Below, piece after piece: positions 18,382 to 27,248 of a DNA stretch of 64,000 bases. Positions within the stretch are counted from its first letter, which is position 1. Each line of letters starts with the position of its first letter. The position numbers and the translations under genes were made by a program. The notes under the pieces are model-generated. The model was given only the letters and a program-made list of their open reading frames with translations, did not search any database and was not told the DNA's origin. Origin of the DNA: Xaviernesmea oryzae (GTDB lineage: Bacteria; Pseudomonadota; Alphaproteobacteria; Rhizobiales; Rhizobiaceae); NCBI RefSeq assembly GCF_900109605.1, contig NZ_FOAM01000010.1, positions 62,001-126,000 of the forward strand, written 5' to 3'.

Positions 18382-18848
18382 TGCCGAGGAAGGCGGATCT
18401 GTGCATCCGGTGTGCAGGTGAAGACGATGCCGCCGCTTGGTGCGCTCTGCGCACCGCCTTGTGGCCTGACGCGCTGCGCGAGAAACATGCGGCGGATATT
18501 GCCGCGATGCTTGCGGCCATGGCCGCAGGCGATAAATCCTCGGCACTTCTGGCGTTCTGCGATGCAACGCCGTGCGGCCTTATCGAGCTTTCGCTCCGGC
18601 ACGATTACGTCAATGGCTGTGAGACGTCGCCGGTCGCCTTCGTCGAAGGCTTGTTCGTTGCCGACGCTTTTCGCCGCCGGGGGATTGCGGCTGCGCTGAT
18701 CGCGGCTGCTGTTGATTGGGCCCGCGTGCAGGGCTGCCGCGAACTGGCCTCCGACGCCGCGCTCGACAATATCACCAGCCATCGCGTTCATCTGGCGGCA
18801 GGTTTCGAGGAAACCGAGCGGGTGGTCTATTTCCGGCGGAAGGTTTGA
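18381..18848 (+). CDS. GNAT acetyltransferase resembling aminoglycoside 6'-N-acetyltransferase
   Basis: A 155-residue GNAT-fold enzyme using acetyl-CoA. Motif A is VAFVEGLFVADAFRRRGIAA with the RRRGIA pyrophosphate loop. The stretches LWPD near the N-terminus, RHDYVNG, ETSPVAF and C-terminal GFEETERVVYF are those of the AAC(6')-I family, which acetylates the 6'-amine of aminoglycosides. The start codon overlaps the aglA stop (TGATG), so translation is probably coupled. Environmental relatives exist that give little resistance, so drug activity is an inference only. Family call firm, substrate uncertain. Confidence 0.75.
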   Translation: MPRKADLCIRCAGEDDAAAWCALRTALWPDALREKHAADIAAMLAAMAAGDKSSALLAFCDATPCGLIELSLRHDYVNGCETSPVAFVEGLFVADAFRRRGIAAALIAAAVDWARVQGCRELASDAALDNITSHRVHLAAGFEETERVVYFRRKV

Positions 18849-18859
18849 AGGGGGCAGGT

Positions 18860-19114
18860 TCAGCCGATGAGCCGGTCATAGTCTGCGTGAGAGCCGATCC
18901 AGAACCAGACGAGGTCATGGCCGTTACGCACCGCAAGAGCGCGCCATTGACGCCCGACGCGCACGGACCAGAAGCGGCCAACCTCCTTAAGGTGAAGGGA
19001 GGGGTCCCGAGGATCCGCCTTTAGCAATTCGAAATTTCGGTCAGCGACATCTTGGATCTCTTTGGGTAAGGCAGCGTAGCTTTTCCAGAAGGCGGCGGTA
19101 GCGTGATGCTTCAC
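18860..19114 (-). CDS. RelE/ParE-type toxin
   Basis: An 84-residue basic protein of the RelE/ParE superfamily. The pattern FWKSYAALPKEIQDVADRNFELL (helical start) then FWSVRVGRQWRALAV and VWFWIGSHADYDRLI (beta strands with a terminal histidine-aspartate region) is typical of these small toxins, which act as ribosome-dependent RNases or gyrase poisons. The start overlaps the stop of the upstream antitoxin by four bases, the usual antitoxin-toxin order. Which target is hit cannot be read from the sequence. Confidence 0.8.
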   Translation of the reverse strand: MKHHATAAFWKSYAALPKEIQDVADRNFELLKADPRDPSLHLKEVGRFWSVRVGRQWRALAVRNGHDLVWFWIGSHADYDRLIG

Positions 19115-19311
19115 AACGGCTTGGTCTTGCCAGCCCGAAGCTGTCCGAGCGCCTGATCGGCAAGAGCATCAAGAGCGCCTTTCTGGACATCGCTCGTGAA
19201 GCGGTTATCCCATTGGCGTGCCTGATAGGCCTCGAACCATGTCGCGAATTCGGCCAGTTCGCGGGGTTCCAGATCCCGCACGAATTGTTCAATCTGCTCC
19301 AGCCTGCTCAT
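19111..19311 (-). CDS. Antitoxin partner of the RelE/ParE-type toxin
   Basis: A 66-residue protein directly upstream of the toxin with a four-base overlap. It reads as two predicted helical parts: MSRLEQIEQFVRDLEPREL and then EFATWFEAYQ, followed by a likely flexible toxin-binding tail with an alternating charged pattern ending in basic residues (RAGKTKPL). I do not recognise a named DNA-binding fold. The assignment rests on size, order and coupling. Such antitoxins usually repress their own operon. Confidence 0.7.
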   Translation of the reverse strand: MSRLEQIEQFVRDLEPRELAEFATWFEAYQARQWDNRFTSDVQKGALDALADQALGQLRAGKTKPL

Positions 19312-19345
19312 GGTGATGTCCTTTCGTGCATGCGCTCACCCCAAC

Positions 19346-21046
19346 CTACCCGATCAGCGCGAAGCGGTCGACATCGACCATGCCCTTGTCGGAGATCTTG
19401 AGATGCGGGATCACGGGCAGAGGAAGGAAGGCAAGTTGCAGGAAGGGTTCGTGCAATGTGGCGCCGAGCGCGAAGGCGGCCTGGCGCAGGTCTTTGAGCG
19501 TGTCGCGCACGGCTTCATAGGGTTCAAGGCTCATCAGCCCGGCAATCGGCAGGGCGATCTCGGCCGTGAACTGACCCTTGTCGACGACAACGAAGCCGCC
19601 GCCGATCTCGCCCAGGCGGTTTGCGGCCATGGCCATATCGTCTTCGCTGACGCCGACCACGCAGATATTATGGCTGTCATGGCCGACGGTGGAGGCGATG
19701 GCGCCGCGCTTGAGGCCAAAGCCCTGGACGAAGCCGTTAGCGTGGTTGCCATTCTTGCCGTGACGCTCGATCACCGCCACCTTGATGATGTCGTGGTCGA
19801 GATCGACGCCGGTCTGATTGCCGTTCGAGGGCAGCCGGTAGCGCCGATGCTCTGTGATGATCTTGCCGGGCAGAACGCCGATCACGGGCACATCGCCTTC
19901 ACTCGACGGCACCGCAAAGGCCGCCGCATGAACTTGGCCCGCCTTGACGCTATCCAGCCCGACCGGCGCGACCGAGGCGCGGGTCGCAAACAGCGCCTCG
20001 TCGACCGTTCGGCCGCCGGAGATCACCTGCAGCGGGCGGCAGGTTTCCAGGCTGTCGACGATCACGAGATCGGCGCGCCAGCCGGGCGCTACAAGCCCGC
20101 GATCCATCAGCCGGAAGGCGCGCGCGGCCGAAATCGAAGCGGCGCGGTAGACGGCAAGCGGATCGGCACCGCAGGCGATCGCCTCCCGGATCATGTGGTC
20201 GAGATGGCCTTCCTCGGCAATGTCGAGCGGATTGCGGTCGTCGGTGCACAGCGCCAGGAAAGGCGAGAGACGCTCGGTCAGAAGCGGCATCAGCGCATGC
20301 AGATCCTTGGAGACCGAGCCTTCGCGCAGGAGAATGTGCATGCCCTTGCGGATCTTTTCCAGCGCCTCTTCGGGGCTCGTGCATTCATGGTCGGTGCGGA
20401 TGCCGGCGGCGAGATAGGCGTTGAGCTCGAGCCCACGTAAGAGCGGCGCATGACCGTCGATATGCCCGCCCTGAAAGGCCTCCAGCTTCGCCAGGCAGAC
20501 CGGATCCTTATGGACCACGCCGGGAAAGTTCATGAATTCGGCGAGCCCGATGACCTTGGGATGGTCGCGGAACGGCAGCAGCCGTTCGATCGGCAGATCG
20601 GCGCCGGATGTTTCCAGATGCGCGGCGGCCGGCACGCAGGAGGAGAGTTGGACGCGGATGTCCATGATCGTGGCGTCGGCCGAATCGAGAAAGTACTGGA
20701 TCCCCTCGGTGCCCAGCACATTGGCGATCTCGTGCGGATCGCAGATCGCGGTGGTCACACCATGGGGCAGCACGCAGCGGTCGAATTCGTGCGGCGTGAC
20801 CAGCGAGCTTTCAATATGCAGATGCGTGTCGATAAAGCCGGGAACGACGGTTTGGCCGGCGATGTCGATCTCCCGAACGCCCTGATATGTGCCGCAGGTG
20901 CCCACGATCCTGTCGCCCGAAATTGCGATGTCCGAGGCCACCAGTTCGCCGGTGACGAGGTCGAAGAACTGACCGCCCTTCAGCACGATATCAGCCGGCT
21001 CCCGGCCGCATCCCTGGTCGATCAGTCGTTCGAGATGAGGCGTCAT
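19346..21046 (-). CDS. ade: Adenine deaminase
   Basis: A 566-residue amidohydrolase that converts adenine to hypoxanthine and ammonia in purine salvage or breakdown. The N-terminal part has [11 protein letters not shown] with the HxH metal ligands and [11 protein letters not shown]; later come HIDGHAPLL and the [12 protein letters not shown] metal aspartate. The C-terminal Ade domain includes [17 protein letters not shown] and [10 protein letters not shown]. The ATG at 21046 has GGAG six bases upstream; a start at 21088 would add 14 residues without support. The product feeds xanthine dehydrogenase, part of which lies at the left edge of the window. Confidence 0.95.
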   Translation of the reverse strand: MTPHLERLIDQGCGREPADIVLKGGQFFDLVTGELVASDIAISGDRIVGTCGTYQGVREIDIAGQTVVPGFIDTHLHIESSLVTPHEFDRCVLPHGVTTAICDPHEIANVLGTEGIQYFLDSADATIMDIRVQLSSCVPAAAHLETSGADLPIERLLPFRDHPKVIGLAEFMNFPGVVHKDPVCLAKLEAFQGGHIDGHAPLLRGLELNAYLAAGIRTDHECTSPEEALEKIRKGMHILLREGSVSKDLHALMPLLTERLSPFLALCTDDRNPLDIAEEGHLDHMIREAIACGADPLAVYRAASISAARAFRLMDRGLVAPGWRADLVIVDSLETCRPLQVISGGRTVDEALFATRASVAPVGLDSVKAGQVHAAAFAVPSSEGDVPVIGVLPGKIITEHRRYRLPSNGNQTGVDLDHDIIKVAVIERHGKNGNHANGFVQGFGLKRGAIASTVGHDSHNICVVGVSEDDMAMAANRLGEIGGGFVVVDKGQFTAEIALPIAGLMSLEPYEAVRDTLKDLRQAAFALGATLHEPFLQLAFLPLPVIPHLKISDKGMVDVDRFALIG

Positions 21047-21166
21047 GGCAGTCTCCGATCCGGCTTGCTTCGCGGCAACTCTAGGCAAGAAGGCGCGCTA
21101 TGCGAAGGGGCCATGGTGAGGCGCCTGTGCACAGGGCGGGGGGCACGCCTTCCATCCGGCATGGGG

Positions 21167-21646
21167 TCAGCCTGTCTTGGCCGCATCGAAGCGGCGGCGG
21201 GCCTCATCCACGGCGGCCAGATTGGCCTCGGCCCAGAGCCAGACCCCGCAAAAGGCCTCACCAAGACCTAAGCCCAGCGTTGTCAGCCGGTAGTCCACCC
21301 TTGGCGGGATCACCGGATGGATGGTGCGCCTCACCAGCCCATCGCGCTCCATCTGCCGCAGCGTCTGGGTCAGCATCTTCTGGCTGATCGTGCCGATCTC
21401 CCGGCCGATCTGCGAGAAGCGCAGCTCGCCCTTCTCGGCAAGAAGGTCCAGGATCAGCATCGTCCATTTGTCGGCAACGCGGCCAATGAGATCGTTCACC
21501 AGCGCTTCCACACGGGGATCGACGCTCGACGAAGTCGAGAGATGCGACACAGGGGAGGCCGATGCCGCAACCTCCGGCGTTTTCGAGGGTTCATCTACCG
21601 CGCCGTCGCGGGGCAGGGTCATCCGGTCAACGGCGGGCTCGGTCAT
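21167..21646 (-). CDS. HxlR-family transcriptional regulator
   Basis: A 159-residue winged-helix regulator. After a low-complexity N-terminus of about 45 residues comes the HxlR domain: GRVADKWTMLILDLLAEKGELRFSQI, then TISQKMLTQTLRQMERDGLV as the recognition helix, and a wing with RTIHPVIPPRVDYRLT. HxlR proteins often sense redox or electrophile stress. The usual conserved N-terminal cysteine of the domain is absent. It is divergent from an SDR dehydrogenase, 113 bases away, and is its likely regulator. Confidence 0.88.
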   Translation of the reverse strand: MTEPAVDRMTLPRDGAVDEPSKTPEVAASASPVSHLSTSSSVDPRVEALVNDLIGRVADKWTMLILDLLAEKGELRFSQIGREIGTISQKMLTQTLRQMERDGLVRRTIHPVIPPRVDYRLTTLGLGLGEAFCGVWLWAEANLAAVDEARRRFDAAKTG

Positions 21647-21759
21647 CGCGGATCACTCTCCTTCAGGTAAGTATCAATCTATCAGGTGCCTTCTTCCCAA
21701 GGGAGAGTATCAGATCCACATTCCCGCGCATCCATCCGATCGCAAAAAGGACGAAAGCC
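21647..21759. promoter_or_regulatory. HxlR/SDR divergent promoter region with repeated AGTATCA
   Basis: Two direct copies of AGTATCA start at 21670 and 21706, 36 bases apart, and a small dyad TTCCCAAGGGA lies between them. Spacing near three to four helical turns on one face is compatible with operator sites for the flanking HxlR protein. No tested HxlR site is known to me that matches exactly. Confidence 0.35.
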
Positions 21760-22530
21760 ATGAAACAGAGCGGAAATACGATCCTGATCACCGGCGGCAC
21801 CTCAGGTATTGGCAGGGCGCTGGCGGAGCGTTTCCAGGCGGCGGGGAACACGGTGATCATCGCCGGGCGGCGGCAAGGGCTGATCGACGAGGTCGTGGCG
21901 GCCAATCCCGGCATGCGCGGCTATACGCTCGATATCGACAGCACAGCCGGTATCGAGAGCTTCGCCAATGACGTGCTGGCGCAGAACCCCGAGCTCAACG
22001 TGCTGATCAACAATGCCGGCATCATGCGCTTTGAGGATGCGGCTGCCGTGCGCGATCTGGCCGATGCCGAGGCGACGATCACCACCAATCTGCTGGGCCC
22101 GATCCGGCTGACCAATGCGCTGGTCGGCCATTTGAAGAGCCGGCCGGATGCGGCCATCGTCAATGTCACATCAGGTCTCGCTTTCGTGCCGCTGGTCGCC
22201 ACACCGACCTACAGCGCGACGAAAGCGGCTCTGCATTCCTACACCGTCAGCCTGCGCGAAATTTTGAAGGACGCGGTCGAGGTGATCGAGCTTGCGCCGC
22301 CGGCTGTGCAGACGGACCTTACCCCCGGCCAGCGCGACCGGCCGGGCTACATGCCGCTGGGTGATTTCATCGATCAGGTCATGGCTCTGTTTTCACAACA
22401 GCCGACGCCCTCGGAAATCCTGGTGGAGCAGGTCAAGTTCCTGCGCAATGCGGAAGCCGAAGGCCGCTATGAGACCGCGCTGACGACGATCAACGACTTT
22501 GCCCGCAAGGCGCGCGAAGGCCAATCATGA
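21760..22530 (+). CDS. Short-chain dehydrogenase/reductase (DltE-like)
   Basis: A 256-residue classical SDR using NAD(P)H. TGGTSGIGRALAERF is the cofactor-binding motif, NNAGIM stabilises the sheet, and the catalytic residues appear as the serine in VTSGLAF and YSATK. The chain ends in a charged helix. ATG at 21760 has AAAGGA nine bases upstream; an in-frame extension to 21562 would run through the HxlR promoter and is rejected. The divergent HxlR gene suggests induction by some electrophile or carbonyl compound. Substrate unknown. Confidence 0.9.
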   Translation: MKQSGNTILITGGTSGIGRALAERFQAAGNTVIIAGRRQGLIDEVVAANPGMRGYTLDIDSTAGIESFANDVLAQNPELNVLINNAGIMRFEDAAAVRDLADAEATITTNLLGPIRLTNALVGHLKSRPDAAIVNVTSGLAFVPLVATPTYSATKAALHSYTVSLREILKDAVEVIELAPPAVQTDLTPGQRDRPGYMPLGDFIDQVMALFSQQPTPSEILVEQVKFLRNAEAEGRYETALTTINDFARKAREGQS

Positions 22531-22630
22531 TCGTCTGATTGGAAGCATGCCGGCTGAATTATCCCGGCGGGCATTGCTGTTTCTTGAGCGTCCGATTGAG
22601 AGAGGATACCCGCCTTTCGGTCGGATGCAT

Positions 22631-23356
22631 TTAGACATAGATGCCCGCCATGCGCCGCCAGGCTCCGGCCCGGTGAGCGCGCCCTTCCCACAGGTGCAGC
22701 TGATGCGCAATGCCCTTGCGCGACAGCAGCTGGCTAAAATGGAGGTTATTTTCCAGGAAGGGATCTTCCGCCCCGATGGTCAGCACGATGTCGCGCTGGC
22801 GCAGAAGGTCGAGCCGCCAGCCCTCGAGATTGGGCAGGAAATGCGCCGGCGTGTGGAAGTAGATGTCCTCGTCGTAATAGCCGGAAAACAGGTTGGAGAA
22901 ATGCTCCACCTCGATCGTGAGGTCATAGCGGCCTGAGAAGGCGACGAGTTTCCGGAAGCGTTCCGGGTGGCGGAAAAATAGGCCGGCGGCCTGGAAGGCG
23001 CCGAGGCTGCATCCCTGCGCGATCACGCAATCATGCGGATTGAGGGCGGCCATCAAAGGCATGACTTCATGGAGCAGATAGGCTTCGAAGGCGCCATGCC
23101 GGCGGATGCGGTCGGCCGGATGCAGGCGCGTGTCGTAAAAACTTTCCTTGGCCAGGCTATCGACGCAATAGAGCTGCAACTGGCCGGCTTCCACCTTCGG
23201 CGCCAAGGCCTGGACGATGCCGAGATCCTCGTATTCGTAGAAGCGACCATCGCGGGTCGGGATCATCAGCACCTTGGCCCCGGCATGGCCGAAGACCAGA
23301 AGCTCCATGTCGCGGTGAAGGCTCGGGCTGTACCAGCGTCGATAATCCCTGTTCAT
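22631..23356 (-). CDS. Esterase family protein (alpha/beta fold)
   Basis: A 241-residue putative esterase of the esterase-D/PF00756 type. The nucleophile elbow reads CVIAQGCSLGAFQAAG with the serine in GCSLG; the aspartate is likely in TIGAEDPFLENN and the histidine in HLWEGRAHRAGAW. There is no signal peptide. It overlaps the upstream acetyl-xylan-esterase-like gene by four bases, so the pair is translationally coupled. Substrate unknown. Confidence 0.83.
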   Translation of the reverse strand: MNRDYRRWYSPSLHRDMELLVFGHAGAKVLMIPTRDGRFYEYEDLGIVQALAPKVEAGQLQLYCVDSLAKESFYDTRLHPADRIRRHGAFEAYLLHEVMPLMAALNPHDCVIAQGCSLGAFQAAGLFFRHPERFRKLVAFSGRYDLTIEVEHFSNLFSGYYDEDIYFHTPAHFLPNLEGWRLDLLRQRDIVLTIGAEDPFLENNLHFSQLLSRKGIAHQLHLWEGRAHRAGAWRRMAGIYV

Positions 23357-24315
23357 GTGGCCTTGAAATGTTCGCGGACCCTGTCTTTCAGGGCCTGATG
23401 CTGCGCTGCGTTTTCAGGATAGTCGGAATGCCCGGCGTCGAGGATGAAGATTTGATTAAAGTCGTTTTTCGGCAAGGCATTGGCGATGGAAAACTGGCAG
23501 GGCGGGGCCACCGCCGGATCGAATAGGGCCACGGCTGCGATCATCGGCACGCGGATGCGCGCAGCCGCCGTCGCCGCATCATACATGCGCAGCATCTCCA
23601 GCACCTCGGGATGGCGTCGCGCATAAAGCTGCACGGAGCGGGCGCTGCCGATGCAGGGCAGTTTCAGCCAGAGCGGGCGGTTGCCGAAGGTAGGCACTTC
23701 CAGCATGCCCCGGTCGATACGCGGATCAAAGGGAATGCCCAAAGCCCCAAGCCCGCCGCCGAAGCTGATGCCGCTATAGCCAACGCGGCCATGGGCTTGG
23801 GGAAAGAGCGCGAGCAGCGCGGAGACCGCCAGCCAGAGATCTTCCACACAGCCGCCGATGATGTATCGGCTCGGCTTGTCGATATCGTGCAGCACATGCC
23901 AGGCCGCATTGGGCGAGATCGGCGGGGCCGCGCTGCGCGACATGCCGCGAAAGCAGGGAAAGAGGATGGCCGTGTTTTCCACGGGAAGGTCCAATTCCGG
24001 CGCGTCCCGCCCGCCATAGCCGTGGCCGACGACCAGCCCGCGCGTGACCGTGCCCGTGCGCGGCGTCAGCAGCCAGCCACGGATGGTCATCCGGTCCGTC
24101 GAGCTGTAGGCGATGTCATGGACGATCCAGTCGGGATGGCTCTCCTGCGCCGGGCTAAGGACCGGACGCGGATCGACCGTTAAAGCGCGTGCGTAACGCT
24201 CGCTCCAGGCGGCATCGAAGCCTGGGGGCGCGTCCGGCGGCTGAAGGGATGTCAGCATATCCAGGGTGTAGCCGTGCGAGGGGTCGAAATCGTAGTCGTG
24301 CTTGAACTGGGTCAT
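23353..24315 (-). CDS. Acetyl xylan esterase / cephalosporin-C deacetylase family (AXE1)
   Basis: A 320-residue AXE1-family hydrolase that removes acetyl groups from sugars or related esters. It has the N-terminal DAPPGFDAAWSERY region, TIRGWLLTPRTGTVTRGLVVGHGYGGR (oxyanion region), the nucleophile motif VGYSGISFGGGLGAL, and the C-terminal histidine in FILDAGHSDYP. No signal peptide, so the substrate is probably imported or cytosolic. First gene of a two-gene operon with the downstream esterase. Divergent from corA. Confidence 0.85.
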   Translation of the reverse strand: MTQFKHDYDFDPSHGYTLDMLTSLQPPDAPPGFDAAWSERYARALTVDPRPVLSPAQESHPDWIVHDIAYSSTDRMTIRGWLLTPRTGTVTRGLVVGHGYGGRDAPELDLPVENTAILFPCFRGMSRSAAPPISPNAAWHVLHDIDKPSRYIIGGCVEDLWLAVSALLALFPQAHGRVGYSGISFGGGLGALGIPFDPRIDRGMLEVPTFGNRPLWLKLPCIGSARSVQLYARRHPEVLEMLRMYDAATAAARIRVPMIAAVALFDPAVAPPCQFSIANALPKNDFNQIFILDAGHSDYPENAAQHQALKDRVREHFKAT

Positions 24316-24689
24316 GCGCAGCTTGTTCCGCGAAATTTCAAGGGTGGCAAGAGTGTAGCCGCAGGCGCCGTGCGCCAGGCGTGAGACATGGCCGTCTCAG
24401 CCGGGGGCATGGCGTCATGTGTCGCTGCCCATCTCCTTGAAGCCATGCCCTATTTTCAAGCATGCCCGTATTCCGGACCCGGCCGGCGCTCATCGTTTTT
24501 GCACGTGCAAAAAGCGCTTGACCCCCGTGCGGTTTGAGCGCAAGGCCCTGTTTGGCGGACCAGCCGCTTTTCTCAAGGACACACCTCATCATGGACCCCG
24601 ACAGTCGAAGGTCGATTCCGATCCTGCCTGTCCGGTAGCGGCGCATGGGCGCGCTCCGGCGGGACGACACGTTCTCAAAGGAGACGCCA
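24316..24689. other. Divergent intergenic region AXE1 / corA with an 18-bp palindrome
   Basis: 374 bases with no gene I can support. It contains the perfect palindrome TTTTTGCACGTGCAAAAA (24496-24513) directly followed by CTTGAC at 24517, which resembles a -35 element, though no good -10 box follows at the right distance. It could be an operator for corA or for the divergent esterase operon, or form a short hairpin. Confidence 0.5.
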
Positions 24690-25712
24690 ATGCTGCGCAT
24701 GTATGTTCGCGAAGCACAACGCCTGACACTGAGCCAGGACGAGCCGGGAATGTCCGCCGAGACTGAGCGGGACGGCGCGCAGGCTGGCGCCCCGGTGCCT
24801 GCCGTCCTCTGGTATGATTTGATCAGCCCCACCCCGCACGAGGTCAAGCATGTCGAGCATGATCTCGGCATTGCCGTTCCCACGCGAGACGAGATGGAGG
24901 AGATCGAGCTCTCCGCCCGGCTCTATCAGGAAGATGGCGGCGAGTTCATGACCGTCACGGCCCTGAGCAAGCTCGACGGCGACGAGCCGATGAAGACGCC
25001 GGTGACCTTCATCCTCAAGGGAGCGACACTGGTCACCGTGCGCTATGCCGATCCGAAACCCTTCGCGCTGTTCACCGCGCGGGCGCTTCGGGTCAATGCG
25101 CATAGTTACAGCCATGGCGAAGAGGTCATGCTTGGCATTCTCGAAAGCGTGGTCGATCGCATGGCCGATGTGCTGGAGCGGATCGGCAATGAGATCGACA
25201 TGATCTCGCGCGAAGTTTTCCGCTCCAAGACCGGCTCTTCCACCAAGAAAACCAGCAACCTTCAGTCGCTGATCGAGCAACTCGGCCAGAAGGGTGATTT
25301 TCTCTCCAGCGTGCGGGAAAGCCTCGTGTCGATTTCACGCATGGTCGCCTATCATGCCGCTGTCGAGACCTCGGGCCGCAAGGTTGCCAAGGAGGTGCGC
25401 CAGATGGTCAAGCTTCTGCAGCGTGACACGGTCTCGCTTGGCGATCACGCCACCTTTCTGTCCGGCAAGATCAATTTCCTGCTGGATGCGACGCTCGGCC
25501 TGATCAACCTCGAACAGAACCAGATCATCAAGATCTTCACCGTCGCCTCGGTGGTCTTCCTGCCGCCCACCATGGTGGCGTCGATCTATGGCATGAACTT
25601 TCAGGCCATGCCGGAGCTGAGCTGGGTGCTGGGCTATCCCTGGGCACTGTTCGTGATGTTCCTCTCGGCTGCCGGTCCCTTCTATTATTTCAAGCGGCGC
25701 GGCTGGCTTTAA
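24690..25712 (+). CDS. corA: Magnesium/cobalt transporter CorA family
   Basis: A 340-residue CorA-type divalent cation channel. The N-terminal part is a soluble alpha/beta domain beginning near residue 40, followed by a long helical stalk rich in charged residues. Two C-terminal spans follow, separated by the signature YGMNF (the GMN filter), and the chain ends KRRGWL. The ATG at 24690 has a full AAAGGAG six bases upstream; starts further left would add unsupported residues. It functions as a pentamer in the inner membrane. CorA relatives may also transport zinc or nickel. Confidence 0.92.
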   Translation: MLRMYVREAQRLTLSQDEPGMSAETERDGAQAGAPVPAVLWYDLISPTPHEVKHVEHDLGIAVPTRDEMEEIELSARLYQEDGGEFMTVTALSKLDGDEPMKTPVTFILKGATLVTVRYADPKPFALFTARALRVNAHSYSHGEEVMLGILESVVDRMADVLERIGNEIDMISREVFRSKTGSSTKKTSNLQSLIEQLGQKGDFLSSVRESLVSISRMVAYHAAVETSGRKVAKEVRQMVKLLQRDTVSLGDHATFLSGKINFLLDATLGLINLEQNQIIKIFTVASVVFLPPTMVASIYGMNFQAMPELSWVLGYPWALFVMFLSAAGPFYYFKRRGWL

Positions 25713-25751
25713 TTTCGTAAAAGGCGAAAGACGCCGCCAGACAGAACGCAA

Positions 25752-25782
25752 AACGCCCGGGACCATGCCGGTCCCGGGCGTT
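25752..25782 (-). terminator. Shared terminator of rpsU and corA
   Basis: Perfect 13-bp stem AACGCCCGGGACC / GGTCCCGGGCGTT with a five-base loop between two convergent genes. On the minus strand the stem is followed by TTTTG, so it acts best as the rpsU terminator; on the plus strand it may still stop corA transcription. Confidence 0.8.
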
Positions 25783-25819
25783 CGAGGCAGAAGCCTTCAT
25801 CTTGAAACGGTGGTGCACC

Positions 25820-26053
25820 TTAACGCGCGTCCTTCTTCTTGGGCGCGGGCAGCAGGCCTTCGCGCTGGGCCTTCTTGCGGGCGAGCTTGCGCATGCGGCG
25901 AACGGCTTCGGCCTTTTCGCGAACGCGGCGCTCGGAGGGCTTCTCATAGAAGCTGCGGGCCTTCATTTCGCGAAAGATGCCCTCGCGCTGCATGCGGCGC
26001 TTCAACACGCGCAGCGCCTGATCGACATTGTTGTCTCGAACAAGAACCTGCAT
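25820..26053 (-). CDS. rpsU: 30S ribosomal protein S21
   Basis: A 77-residue, very basic protein of the small ribosomal subunit. It starts [20 protein letters not shown] and contains [16 protein letters not shown], both diagnostic of S21, with a lysine-rich tail. The ribosome site GAAAGGAGA precedes the start. It lies downstream of a cold-shock gene on the same strand; rhizobia often carry more than one S21 copy. Confidence 0.96.
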   Translation of the reverse strand: MQVLVRDNNVDQALRVLKRRMQREGIFREMKARSFYEKPSERRVREKAEAVRRMRKLARKKAQREGLLPAPKKKDAR

Positions 26054-26551
26054 GATCTCTCCTTTCGCAGCCTGAGGCTGCTGTTTCCTTCGATGTGTCG
26101 CAAATCTCCAGATTTGCTCACAGGCCGTCCGTCGTCATCTCAGCCGGGCCGCTACATATTGCTGCGCGACCTGCTTCGGACAGATGGCTGGTTTCGTGTT
26201 GCGAGGCTCAAGCATAGGGCTTTTGCATCGGCTTTTTCCAAAGACGGACGTCGCAGTGCTTCGATGATCAAGGTCAAGGAAATCGAAGATGCCGTCTGAG
26301 GCGGTAAGGCCACGGGGCCGCAGCCTTGAAAAGCGTATGGCGATTGCACCATCCGCACGAGCGCTTTGCGCCTTGTTTTGATGTATATCGTTCCCGCAAA
26401 ACCGGTTCACGACATAGAGAGAGGAACTGGCCACCAGACCGCATGGGACGGCGGGCAAGATAAAGGCCGGGCGAACCCGGCCTCCGATCCATTCGCTGCC
26501 TTCGTGACGAAAGCCTTTTGGCAGCGGTCAGACCAGGCACGATCGGATCGA
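26054..26551 (-). other. Intergenic region between csp and rpsU
   Basis: 498 bases with no supportable coding sequence. It contains the csp terminator at 26464-26483 and must hold the rpsU promoter on the minus strand, but I cannot point to a clear -35/-10 pair. Confidence 0.55.
26460..26484 (-). terminator. Rho-independent terminator of csp
   Basis: On the minus strand an 8-bp stem (26464-26471 with 26476-26483, AGGCCGGG / CCCGGCCT read on the plus strand) is capped by a TTCG tetraloop and followed by TTTAT. It lies 68 bases after the cold-shock gene. Confidence 0.8.
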
Positions 26552-26761
26552 TCAGGCAGCCTGGAGGTTTTCGGCGGCGCTACGGCCCGAACGCTTGTCG
26601 CGAACGATTTCGAAATTGACCTTCTGGCCATCGTTCAGGCCGCCAAGGCCCGAACGTTCGACGGCAGAGATGTGCACGAAAATGTCCGCGCCGCCATCGT
26701 CAGGTGCGATGAAGCCGAAACCTTTGGTGCTGTTGAACCACTTGACGGTACCACTGGTCAT
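26552..26761 (-). CDS. Cold-shock protein, CspA family
   Basis: A 69-residue single-stranded nucleic-acid-binding protein. RNP1 is [10 protein letters not shown] and RNP2 is DIFVHISAV, within the normal five-strand OB fold, starting [18 protein letters not shown]. The ATG at 26761 has AAAGGA upstream; an open frame continues to 26866 but that part fits a long untranslated leader, a common feature of cold-shock mRNAs. It acts as an RNA chaperone. Which of the several rhizobial csp genes this is cannot be told. Confidence 0.95.
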   Translation of the reverse strand: MTSGTVKWFNSTKGFGFIAPDDGGADIFVHISAVERSGLGGLNDGQKVNFEIVRDKRSGRSAAENLQAA

Positions 26762-27248
26762 AACGATTCCTTTCAATCGTTGATGGTTTCCGGCCAAAGC
26801 GGCCGGCTTGAGATCGACAATGAGAGGAAATCTGGCAGGGCCCGAAGGCGACAGGCGAAGACGCAAGCAAAGTTCGATGGCCGAAAGGTAAGTGTCCGAC
26901 CATCCGAATGCAAGCCGATCCGGGCAAAAAGCGGCTTTTGCCTGGGTGTAGGGCCTACCGCCGGCCAGACGGAAAGGAAGGTCAGGAGCGGCGCAATGCT
27001 CCAGCTACGCCGGTTTCAAGCTGCCGATAGGTGGGTGATGATCGCCCTTGAGCCAATGGCGTTAACGAGTTTTCATTGTTTGTGGCGCAGCGTCACCCGC
27101 CGGTGAGCGCCTGTGCTAGACCATGCGCCAGAACGACCCTCAAGCCCGGATGGACGTCAACCCATTCATGTCCTTCAATCCAAGGCGCCAGCGGGCTTGA
27201 AGGCCGATGGGCTCGGGGAGGGGCGAAGCCAGAAAGGATCTCTCGCCG
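26762..27248. other. Divergent intergenic region csp / GH9
   Basis: 487 bases between divergent starts. It holds the presumed long 5' leader and promoter of the cold-shock gene and the promoter of the glycoside hydrolase. No gene or clear repeat seen. Confidence 0.5.

Noticed and set aside
24517-24550. Promoter for corA from CTTGAC
   Set aside because: No acceptable -10 box 16-18 bases downstream, so I list only the palindrome.
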